DNA of 64,000 bases. Source: Alloboseaceae bacterium BT-24-1. GTDB lineage: Bacteria > Pseudomonadota > Alphaproteobacteria > Rhizobiales > Beijerinckiaceae. The notes under the pieces were generated by a model. It had not been told where the DNA came from. It was given only the letters and a program-made list of their open reading frames with translations, and made no database searches. The stretch is taken from NCBI GenBank assembly GCA_025846845.1, contig JAOYTL010000001.1, positions 434,001 to 498,000 of the forward strand. The letters are read 5' to 3'. Every line of letters starts with the position of its first letter. Within the stretch, counting starts at the first letter, position 1. Positions 17,538 to 25,131 of this stretch are shown here, one piece after another. The position numbers were made by a program, and so were the translations under genes.

Positions 17538-19340
17538 TCAGGCAGGCCGGGCGAGATCGACCACGCGCAGCTCGGCGCGCTCGCTGCCGCCCCAGCGATT
17601 GAGCGTCAGCGTGCCGGCGAGATGCACGCTTTCGCCGCGCGCCGCGAGAAGCGCCTGGCCGAGCGGCTCGCGCGCAGCGCGAAAGGCGATGCCGCTGATG
17701 GTGGCGCCGTCGCCCGAGCGCAGCTTGATGCGCAGATGCCCGCCCGCGCCGACTTCGATCACCTCGGTCAGGCGATGCGCCGGCAGCACGAAGACCGGCT
17801 CGGGACAACCGGCGCCGAACGGCCCGGCCTGATCGATCTCGGCGAGCAGGCGCGGATTGGCGCCGCCGGCGCTGATCGCCGCATCGATCAGCAGCGCCTC
17901 GGCTTCGCGCGAATTCGCCACGCCCGCGGCCAGTCGTTCACCGATGAAGCTTGCGAAGGCGGCCTCCTGCCCTGGCGCCAACGTGACGCCGGCCGCCATG
18001 GCATGGCCGCCGCCCTTGACCGCGAGGCCGGTCTCGACCGCCTGGCGCACGGCGCCGCCGATATCGACGCCAGCGATCGAGCGGCCGGAACCGGTGGCGC
18101 CGCCATCGCCGTTGCGCGCCAAGGCGAAGGCCGGCCGGCGGAAGCGCTCCTTCAACCGCCCTGCGATCAGCCCCACGATGCCGGGATGCCACTCGGCCGA
18201 GCCGACGACCAGCACCGGGTGCGAGGCCGCATCCTCGAAACGATGCTCGACCTCAGATACCGCCTCCTCGACCGCAGCCCGCTCGATCTCCTGGCGCTCC
18301 TGGTTGAGCCGATTGAGCTCGGCAGCGATGCTGCGTGCCTCGACCTCGTCGCGGGTCAGGAGCAGCCGGGCGCCGAGAGCTGCATCGCCGATGCGCCCGC
18401 CGGCATTGATGCGCGGCCCGAGCAGGAAGCCGAGATGCCAGGGCTGCACCGGGCCGTCGAGCCCGGAGACATCGAGCAGGGCCGCGAGTCCGGGCCGCTG
18501 GCGCGTTCGCATCATGGCGATGCCCTGGCGCACGAAAGCACGGTTGAGGCCGATCAGGGGCACGACGTCGGCGATGGTCGCGAGCCCGACGAGGTCGAGC
18601 GCCGCAAGAAGATCGGGCTCACTCCCCCTCGCCTGCCAGGCACCGCGCCGGCGCAATTCGCGATTCGTCGCCACCAGCGTGAGGAACACCACGCCGGCGG
18701 CGCAGAGATGGCCAAGGCCGGCGAGATCGTCCTGCCGGTTCGGATTGACCAGCGCCTCGGCGCTGGGGAGCAGTTCCGGCGCCTGATGGTGGTCGAGCAC
18801 CACGATGTCGAGCCCGAGCCGCGCCGCCTGTTGCAGGGGCTCATGGCTGGTCGTGCCGCAGTCGACGGTGACGAGCAGCGTCGCGCCCTCGCCCGCCAGC
18901 ATGGCGATCGCCTCGGCATTCGGGCCATAGCCCTCGATCAGGCGATCGGGAATATGGATGCGTGGCCGTGCACCCGCCTCGGCGAGGAAACCGGCGAGCA
19001 GCGCCGCCGAGCAGGCGCCGTCGACGTCGTAGTCTCCGAAGATCGCGACCTTCTCGCCTGATGTCGCTGCCTGCGCCAGCCGCTGCGCGGCAAGATCCAT
19101 GTCACGCAGCACGGACGGATCCGGCAGGAGATCGCGGAGCTTAGGCTCAAGATGGCGCAGCGCCTCGCTGGAGAGGACGCCGCGGCCAGCGAGGATGCGG
19201 GCCAGCGTGTCGGGCACGCCCTCGACCTGCGCCAGCGCCTCGGCCTGTGCGAGGCCGGCGGAATCGAGCCGGTCGCGCCAAGGGCGGCCGAGCGCCGAAT
19301 GCCCGACGCCGAGGAACAGTCGATTCTGGCCGGAAGTCAT
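17538..19340 (-). CDS. recJ: Single-stranded-DNA-specific exonuclease RecJ
   Basis: A 600-residue 5'-3' exonuclease of the DHH superfamily acting in recombination and mismatch repair. Motif I FGDYDVDG (about residue 100), motif II TVDCGT (158), motif III LDHHQ (182) and motif IV GHLCAAGVVF (209) provide the metal ligands. The DHHA1 domain (ending GGGHAMAAGVTL near 446) and the OB-like C-terminal region are complete. Length is close to E. coli RecJ (577). It runs towards tRNA-Glu and follows the MFS gene by 46 bases on the same strand. Confidence 0.96.
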   Translation of the reverse strand: MTSGQNRLFLGVGHSALGRPWRDRLDSAGLAQAEALAQVEGVPDTLARILAGRGVLSSEALRHLEPKLRDLLPDPSVLRDMDLAAQRLAQAATSGEKVAIFGDYDVDGACSAALLAGFLAEAGARPRIHIPDRLIEGYGPNAEAIAMLAGEGATLLVTVDCGTTSHEPLQQAARLGLDIVVLDHHQAPELLPSAEALVNPNRQDDLAGLGHLCAAGVVFLTLVATNRELRRRGAWQARGSEPDLLAALDLVGLATIADVVPLIGLNRAFVRQGIAMMRTRQRPGLAALLDVSGLDGPVQPWHLGFLLGPRINAGGRIGDAALGARLLLTRDEVEARSIAAELNRLNQERQEIERAAVEEAVSEVEHRFEDAASHPVLVVGSAEWHPGIVGLIAGRLKERFRRPAFALARNGDGGATGSGRSIAGVDIGGAVRQAVETGLAVKGGGHAMAAGVTLAPGQEAAFASFIGERLAAGVANSREAEALLIDAAISAGGANPRLLAEIDQAGPFGAGCPEPVFVLPAHRLTEVIEVGAGGHLRIKLRSGDGATISGIAFRAAREPLGQALLAARGESVHLAGTLTLNRWGGSERAELRVVDLARPA

Positions 19341-19386
19341 GTGTCACCGCTGGCGCAGTCGCGCGGCTTCGTCAATCGGCGGTACA

Positions 19387-20826
19387 TCACTCGAGCGGCT
19401 TCTGGTCCTCGATCGCCTGAGCGGTGACCTTGCGGGCGCTCACCGGCGCATGGCCGGACACCTCGGCGCCAGCGTCGGGCTTCAACTGCACCATCCAGAA
19501 GACCGAGGAGGCGGAAATCAGGCCGACGAGGACGAAAGCCGGCCAGAAATCGCCAGCGCCGAGCGTCTTGCCGCCGTTGAGAAGGTTGGCCGACTCGAGC
19601 GCGAAGGCGCCGATGGTGACGCCGACGCTGAGCGATAATTGCTGGGCGACGCTGGAGAGGCTGGTCGCGCTCGACATGTCGCGGTTCGAGACATCGGCAT
19701 AGCTCAGCGCGTTGATGCCGGTGAACTGCAGCGAGCGGAAGCAGCCACCGACGAGCAGGACGCCGAGCATCAGCCAATGAGGCGTCGTCGGCGTGAACAG
19801 GCCGGAGGCTGCGAGGAAGGCCGAGCCAATCAGCGCGTTGAAGGTCAGCACGCCGCGGAATCCGAACCGGGCGAGAATGGTCTTCGCCAGCGTCTTCATG
19901 ATCAGCGCGCCGGCGGCCGAGGCGAAGGTGATCAATCCCGATTGCAGCGCATCGAGCCCGAAGCCGAGCTGCAGCATCAGCGGCAGGAGGAAGGGGATGG
20001 CGCCGATGCCGACGCGAAAGACCGAACCGCCGATCACGCCGATCCGGTAAGTGGGGATCCGCAGCAGCGCGAGATTGAGCACCGGATAGGCCAGCCGACG
20101 CGCGTGAAACCAGTAGAGGATAAGCGCCGCGATGCCGAAGGCGACGCAAGCGTAGGAGACCGCGACCGGCACGAGGTGGCGCCCACCGGTGGCGAGGCCG
20201 AGCATCAGGGCGGCAAAGCCCGACGAGGACAAAAGGAAGCCGGTGATGTCGAGCGGTGCGACATCCTCCTCCCGAATGTCCTCGAAGAACATCGTCGCCA
20301 GGGCGATGCCGAGCAGGCCGATCGGGATGTTGATGAAGAAGATCCAGCGCCAGTCGAAATAGGTGGTGATGAAGCCGCCGACCACCGGCCCGACCACCGG
20401 GCCGACCAGCGCCGGCACCGTCAGATAGGCCAACGCGCTGACGATCTGCGATTTCTCGACGCTGCGCAGGATGACCAGCCGTCCGACCGGCACCATCATC
20501 GCCCCGCCCATGCCCTGGATGAAGCGCGCCCCGACGAAGGCCCCGAGCGAATTCGAGAAGGCGCACAGCACCGAGCCGAACATGAAGATGCAGAGGGCCG
20601 CGCGGAAGATCGTGCGGGCTCCGAACTTGTCGGCCATCCAGCCCGAGATCGGGATGAAGACGGCGAGGCTGACGAGATAGGAGGTCAACGCCAGCTTCAG
20701 AGCGATCGGGTCCTCGCCGAGCGATTGCGCGATCACCGGCAGCGACGTCGCGATCACCGTCGAATCGGTGTTCTCCATGAACAGCGCGCAGGCGACGATG
20801 AGAGGCAGGAGCTTGGCGCGCTGCAA
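19387..20826 (-). CDS. MFS transporter, DHA2 (EmrB/QacA) drug:H+ antiporter family, TTG start
   Basis: A 479-residue exporter with about 14 membrane segments. ENTDSTVIATSLPVIA in the first helix, the loop motif GWMADKFGART and the motif C stretch VGPVVGPVVGGF near residue 145 identify the DHA2 family. The start must be TTG at 20826: a stop codon lies seven codons upstream in frame and the first internal ATG is inside the first helix. No membrane fusion partner is adjacent, so it may act alone or with an unlinked EmrA. The substrate is unknown. Confidence 0.9.
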   Translation of the reverse strand: MQRAKLLPLIVACALFMENTDSTVIATSLPVIAQSLGEDPIALKLALTSYLVSLAVFIPISGWMADKFGARTIFRAALCIFMFGSVLCAFSNSLGAFVGARFIQGMGGAMMVPVGRLVILRSVEKSQIVSALAYLTVPALVGPVVGPVVGGFITTYFDWRWIFFINIPIGLLGIALATMFFEDIREEDVAPLDITGFLLSSSGFAALMLGLATGGRHLVPVAVSYACVAFGIAALILYWFHARRLAYPVLNLALLRIPTYRIGVIGGSVFRVGIGAIPFLLPLMLQLGFGLDALQSGLITFASAAGALIMKTLAKTILARFGFRGVLTFNALIGSAFLAASGLFTPTTPHWLMLGVLLVGGCFRSLQFTGINALSYADVSNRDMSSATSLSSVAQQLSLSVGVTIGAFALESANLLNGGKTLGAGDFWPAFVLVGLISASSVFWMVQLKPDAGAEVSGHAPVSARKVTAQAIEDQKPLE

Positions 20827-20975
20827 GGAATCGGACTTTCGGATTTATGCCGCCCGCCGCCCTTTACTGCGGGTGTCTCCGGCTGGCGAGAGTGGATTGG
20901 GGCATAGTGACGAGGGTTGCGTCTGATGCATGACGGGCGGACCGTGCCGATGCAACGAGAGCCGGCTTCAGACCT

Positions 20976-21005
20976 GCTCTCACGTCATCACAAGGATGTG
21001 AGAGC
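20976..21005. repeat. Inverted repeat in a 295-base divergent intergenic region
   Basis: GCTCTCAC and GTGAGAGC are perfect 8-base inverted arms around a 14-base spacer. They lie about 115 bases before the Met/Cys-rich secreted protein gene and 150 bases before the divergent exporter gene. There is no T run, so an operator is likelier than a terminator. The rest of 20827-21121 holds nothing else I can name. Confidence 0.4.
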
Positions 21006-21121
21006 GGTTCCGCCATGCGTTTTCAGCAGGGCAATCCAGCCAAGCGATAACTATCTCCCGCTTGAAGGGGCGATGGTTTCGCATAGGCCGACGCGGCTGG
21101 CCCGCGGGCAAGAGGTGTTTC

Positions 21122-21466
21122 ATGATCAACTCCACTCACCACCACGTCCGCTCGTTCACGTCGGCCGCGCTCAAGCATGGCGCCGCCGTCGCGTTGCTGG
21201 CGGGAGCTGCCTTCTTTGGCGCGGGGCAGGCACCTGCCCTGGCCCAGTCGACGAGCTGGGAGGAAGGCTGCGCCGTGCGCATGGTTACACCCGGCTCCGG
21301 CGACATCCTCAGGACCATGAACTGCGACCGGCAGAAGATGTGCCAGCAGATGGCCAATGCCCAGGGTAGCATGATGATGGGGATGGGCTGCTTCGGCGTC
21401 GAACCGAAGGGCCCGGCTCCAGTCGCGCAGCAGACCGGCAAGGCCCGGCCGTCGCAGCAGCAGTAA
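21122..21466 (+). CDS. Small Met/Cys-rich exported protein
   Basis: A 114-residue protein I cannot assign. A basic N-terminus and hydrophobic segment (about residues 15-42) end in ALAQ, a signal peptidase site. The mature part is about 70 residues with four cysteines (EEGCAV, MNCDRQKMC, GMGCFG), a Met cluster SMMMGMGC and a Gln-rich tail. Such a layout could bind copper or form two disulfides in the periplasm. AAGAGG precedes ATG 21122; a TTG twenty codons earlier is in frame but poor. A GC-rich hairpin (21494-21510) follows the stop. Confidence 0.7.
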   Translation: MINSTHHHVRSFTSAALKHGAAVALLAGAAFFGAGQAPALAQSTSWEEGCAVRMVTPGSGDILRTMNCDRQKMCQQMANAQGSMMMGMGCFGVEPKGPAPVAQQTGKARPSQQQ

Positions 21467-21645
21467 GTCAGCATCTCTCGCAATTTCGACGGTCGCGGCC
21501 CCGTGCCGCGGCCGCCTCGACAGATTTTGTTGCACTGCCCCTAGCGGGCGCGCCACACGCGTGATATCGGGCCTCGTCAACTCGGCTTAGGGCATATCCG
21601 CCCTGCCCCTTTTCAGAGCCGGCTCGGCCGGCCCCGGAGTTGACG

Positions 21646-23139
21646 ATGGCGACGATCACTGACGGTCTCATTCGCGACGGTTTGACCTTCGACGATGTGC
21701 TGCTCGAGCCCGGCCCATCCGAGGTGATGCCGAGCGATGTCGACATCGCGACCAAGCTGACCAAGACGATCTCGCTCAACCTGCCGATCATCGCCTCGGC
21801 GATGGATACGGTGACCGAAGCGAAGATGGCGATCGCCATGGCGCAGGCCGGCGGCCTCGGCGTCGTGCACCGCAACCTCGATCCCGAGCAGCAGGCGGCG
21901 CAGGTGCGCCTCGTCAAGAAATTCGAGTCGGGGATGATCGCCAACCCGATCACCATCCATCCGGACGAGACGCTGGCCGATGCGCTGGCGCTGATGAAGA
22001 ACAACGGGATTTCCGGCATTCCGGTGGTCGAGCGCGGTCCGCAGGGGCACAACGGCAAGCTCGTCGGCATCCTGACCAATCGCGATGTGCGCTTCGCCGC
22101 CAATCCCGAGCAGCCCGTCTCCGAGCTGATGACCAAGGACCGGCTGATCACGGTGCGCGAAGGCGTCGGCCAAGACGAGGCCCGCCGCCTGCTCCATCAG
22201 TTCCGCATCGAGAAGCTGCTGGTGGTCGACGATCACTATCGCTGCATCGGCCTGATCACCGTCAAGGACATGGAGAAGCAGGTCGCCCATCCCCATGCCG
22301 CCAAGGATTCTCATGGCCGGCTTCTGGTTGCAGCCGCCACCACGACCGGCGATCTCGGCTTCGAGCGCTCGGAGCTACTGATCGAGGCGGGCGTCGACCT
22401 CATCGTCGTCGACACCGCGCATGGCCATTCCGCCAAGGTGCTGGAAGCGGTTACGCGGGTGAAGAAGCTCTCCAACGCCGTCCAGGTCATCGCCGGTAAT
22501 GTCGCGACCGCCGGCGGCGCGCAGGCGCTGATCGATGCCGGCGCGGACGCGATCAAGGTCGGCATCGGCCCGGGCTCGATCTGCACCACCCGCATCGTCG
22601 CCGGCGTCGGCGTACCGCAGCTCACTGCGATCATGGATGCGGCCTCTGCCGGGCAAAAGGCCGGCATCCCGGTCATCGCCGATGGCGGCATCAAATATTC
22701 CGGCGATCTCGCCAAGGCGCTCGCCGCCGGCGCCTCCTGCGCCATGGTCGGCTCGCTGCTCGCGGGAACCGACGAGACCCCGGGCGAGACCTTCCTGTAC
22801 CAGGGCCGCTCCTACAAATCCTATCGCGGCATGGGTTCTGTCGGCGCGATGGCGCGCGGCTCGGCCGACCGCTACTTCCAGCAGGACATCAAGGACGCGC
22901 TGAAGCTGGTGCCGGAAGGCATCGAGGGCCAGGTCGCCTACAAGGGCCCCGTCTCGAATGTGCTGCACCAGCTCGCCGGCGGCCTGCGCGCCGCGATGGG
23001 CTATGTCGGCGGCCACAATCTCGAGGACTACCGTAACAAGGCGCGCTTCATCCGCATCACCAGCGCCGGCCTGCGCGAGAGTCATGTCCACGACGTGACG
23101 ATCGTGCGCGAAAGCCCGAACTATCCGACGCGCTCCTAG
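21646..23139 (+). CDS. guaB: Inosine-5'-monophosphate dehydrogenase
   Basis: A 497-residue enzyme that oxidises IMP to XMP with NAD, the committed step of GMP synthesis. The TIM-barrel core is interrupted by two CBS domains (about residues 95-205). The catalytic Cys313 sits in GPGSICTTR, and the flap RGMGSVGAMARGS follows near 395. GGAG lies before the ATG at 21646; a TTG two codons earlier is possible. No guaA is seen nearby. Confidence 0.97.
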   Translation: MATITDGLIRDGLTFDDVLLEPGPSEVMPSDVDIATKLTKTISLNLPIIASAMDTVTEAKMAIAMAQAGGLGVVHRNLDPEQQAAQVRLVKKFESGMIANPITIHPDETLADALALMKNNGISGIPVVERGPQGHNGKLVGILTNRDVRFAANPEQPVSELMTKDRLITVREGVGQDEARRLLHQFRIEKLLVVDDHYRCIGLITVKDMEKQVAHPHAAKDSHGRLLVAAATTTGDLGFERSELLIEAGVDLIVVDTAHGHSAKVLEAVTRVKKLSNAVQVIAGNVATAGGAQALIDAGADAIKVGIGPGSICTTRIVAGVGVPQLTAIMDAASAGQKAGIPVIADGGIKYSGDLAKALAAGASCAMVGSLLAGTDETPGETFLYQGRSYKSYRGMGSVGAMARGSADRYFQQDIKDALKLVPEGIEGQVAYKGPVSNVLHQLAGGLRAAMGYVGGHNLEDYRNKARFIRITSAGLRESHVHDVTIVRESPNYPTRS

Positions 23140-23143
23140 TTCT

Positions 23144-23172
23144 GGATCGCCGTAAGACGATCCATCCTTTTT
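23144..23172 (+). terminator. Possible terminator of guaB
   Basis: GGATCG (23144-23149) and CGATCC (23158-23163) form a six-base stem with an eight-base loop, and a run of five T follows at 23168-23172, just after the guaB stop. The stem is short, so this is a moderate call. Confidence 0.45.
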
Positions 23173-23176
23173 AACG

Positions 23177-23223
23177 AGCATCGGATCAGCTCGAAAACCG
23201 GGACCACTTTTCGGTCCGATGCT
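23177..23223. repeat. Intergenic palindromic repeat element, copy 1
   Basis: AGCATCGGA (23177-23185) and TCCGATGCT (23215-23223) are perfect nine-base outer arms; inside lies GGACC/GGTCC around ACTTTTC. The core words GGGACCACTTTT and GATGCT recur in related form at 48002-48048, so this looks like a member of a dispersed family of the kind frequent between genes in Hyphomicrobiales. Confidence 0.6.
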
Positions 23224-23239
23224 TCAGGACGAGGCCGAC

Positions 23240-23650
23240 ATGACGCTCAAGCTGATCTATCCGGCGCTGGCCCAGATCCTCTGGACTTTCGTCGTCCTCG
23301 TCATCGTGTTCCTGCGGCGCCAGAAGGCCTTCGCCAATCGCGAGGTCCGGCTGGCGGACATCGCGGTCTCGAACGAACGCTATCCGGAGCCGGCGCGGCT
23401 CGCCTCGGCCAATTTCAGTAATCAGTTCGAAACCCCGCTGCTGTTCTTCGCGCTGATCCTGATCGCGATGCATGTCGGCGCAACCGGCTATGTCATGGCG
23501 GCGCTGGCCTGGGCTTATGTCGCGACCCGGATTGTCCATACACTGATCCACACAGGCGCGAACAGGCTGCAACAACGGGCAATCGTCTTCGCGGTCGGCG
23601 TCGTATGCCTGTTTTTCATGTGGCTCGGGATCGTTATTGCCATAGTCTGA
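23240..23650 (+). CDS. MAPEG family membrane protein
   Basis: A 136-residue protein with four hydrophobic segments. The sequence FSNQFETPLLFFAL (about residue 64) matches the conserved Asn-Gln-Phe-Glu motif of the MAPEG family, whose eukaryotic members act in eicosanoid and glutathione metabolism. The bacterial role is unknown. ATG 23240 is preferred because it opens directly before the first helix; ATG 23219 is in frame but lies inside the palindromic repeat. Confidence 0.8.
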   Translation: MTLKLIYPALAQILWTFVVLVIVFLRRQKAFANREVRLADIAVSNERYPEPARLASANFSNQFETPLLFFALILIAMHVGATGYVMAALAWAYVATRIVHTLIHTGANRLQQRAIVFAVGVVCLFFMWLGIVIAIV

Positions 23651-23664
23651 GTGGTTTTATTTGA

Positions 23665-23681
23665 CGCACGCAAGACGTGCG
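23665..23681. repeat. Short perfect inverted repeat upstream of the RND pump genes
   Basis: CGCACG (23665-23670) and CGTGCG (23676-23681) flank a five-base spacer, about 185 bases before the RND adaptor gene. It is not followed by a T run. An operator for the efflux operon is possible; no regulator gene is adjacent. Confidence 0.3.
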
Positions 23682-23865
23682 CTGGCGAGTTCTGTTTGCC
23701 GATTTGTCGGCTCTGTCACATCCTCGCTACAGCGACCGATAAACCGTAATCGACACTTGCGTCCAAACTACACCCTCTTCATGCTAAATACTTGCGGTGA
23801 GGATGGTTTGGGGAGCAGCCGTCCGGCAGGGTTGGCGTGGTGCTCCCCGTGGCGCAAGGCTTTCT

Positions 23866-25131
23866 ATGGCAGTGCTGACTTTCGGGCGTGTGGCTCTGTT
23901 CTCGGCCGCGGGCGTTCTCGCCGCGGGCGCGTTTCTTCATGGGACCGGGCGCCCTGTGCCGTGGCCGCTCGACCAGGTTCCCTACGGCAAGGTGATCCCG
24001 CTGCCGGCCAAGCCGGCAGCAACTGCAGCCGCCCCTGCCGCCGGCGGTAATCGCCCCGGCCAGGCGAACCGGCCGCCGGTGACCATCGTCACCGCCAAGG
24101 CCGAGCGCCGCCCGATGCCGGTCCGGATCGATGCGATCGGTACGGTGCAGGCGATCTCCACCGTCAATATCCGCTCGCGCGTCGACAGCCAGATCATGGC
24201 GGTCGAGTTCCGCGACGGCGCCACGGTGAACAAGGGCGACGTGCTGTTCCGGCTCGACTCGCGCCAGCTCGAGGCACAGTTGCGCCAGGCCGAGGCCAAT
24301 GTTGCTCGCGACAAGGCCTCGCTCATCGCGGCCGAGTCCGATCTGCGGCGGGCCGAAGAACTCTCCCGACGCGAGATCGCGACCGACCAGCGCCTCGACA
24401 ATGCCCGTACCGCCGTGAGCACGCTGCGCGCTGCGATCCGGGGCGGCGAAGCTGCCGTCGACAGCCTGCGCGTCCAGCTCAGCTACTATACGATCACCGC
24501 TCCGGTCTCCGGGCGGGTCGGTGTCGCCGCGCTGAAGGAAGGCAACATCGCCAAGAGCGGCGACAGCTCGGCGACGCTGGCCACGATCAACCAGATCGAC
24601 CCGATCTATGTCAGCTTCGCCGTGGCGCAGCGCTATCTGCCGGAAATCCGCGAGGCGATGCAGGCGAAGACGGCAGCCGTCCAGGCGACCCAGCAAGGCG
24701 CCGGCAAGAGCGTCGAAGGCACGATCGCGGTGGTCGACAACTCCGTCGACGCGACGACGGGCACGATCCAGATCCGGGCCAGCTTCGACAATCCCGACGA
24801 GGCGCTCTGGCCCGGCGCGCTCTGCCAGGTCCGGCTGACGCTGCGGACCGAGCCCGATGTCGTCACCGTTCCGCGCGAGGCGGTCCAGACGGGGCAGAAC
24901 GGCTCCTATGTCTTCGTGATCGACAATGGCGCCGCCCGGGCCCGGCCGATCGTGGTCGCCCGCAACATCGAGGATCGCGTCGTCATCGCGTCGGGCCTCA
25001 ACGGCGGCGAGACCGTGGTGATCGACGGGCAGCTGCTTTTGACCGATGGTGCGCGCACGATCGAGCGCGGCCGTGGCGGCCAGAGCCCGCCGGCGCCCAA
25101 CCTGACCTCCCAGCGAGGGAGCGCCGGCTGA
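23866..25131 (+). CDS. RND efflux pump, periplasmic adaptor (membrane fusion) subunit
   Basis: A 421-residue HlyD/MdtA-type adaptor. An N-terminal membrane anchor (about residues 5-25) is followed by a Pro/Ala-rich linker. Next come a split lipoyl domain (AIGTVQAISTVNIRSRVDSQ near 88 and TITAPVSGRVGV near 208), a helical hairpin between them, and a beta-barrel domain with VDNSVDATTGTIQIRA near 290. It links the inner membrane RND pump to an outer membrane channel. AAGG precedes ATG 23866. Its stop shares a base with the start of the pump gene, so they are coupled. No outer membrane factor gene is nearby. Confidence 0.92.
   Translation: MAVLTFGRVALFSAAGVLAAGAFLHGTGRPVPWPLDQVPYGKVIPLPAKPAATAAAPAAGGNRPGQANRPPVTIVTAKAERRPMPVRIDAIGTVQAISTVNIRSRVDSQIMAVEFRDGATVNKGDVLFRLDSRQLEAQLRQAEANVARDKASLIAAESDLRRAEELSRREIATDQRLDNARTAVSTLRAAIRGGEAAVDSLRVQLSYYTITAPVSGRVGVAALKEGNIAKSGDSSATLATINQIDPIYVSFAVAQRYLPEIREAMQAKTAAVQATQQGAGKSVEGTIAVVDNSVDATTGTIQIRASFDNPDEALWPGALCQVRLTLRTEPDVVTVPREAVQTGQNGSYVFVIDNGAARARPIVVARNIEDRVVIASGLNGGETVVIDGQLLLTDGARTIERGRGGQSPPAPNLTSQRGSAG

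Noticed and set aside
23845..24050. Alternative plus-strand frame over the start of the RND adaptor gene
   Set aside because: It overlaps the adaptor N-terminus in another frame and lacks a ribosome binding site.
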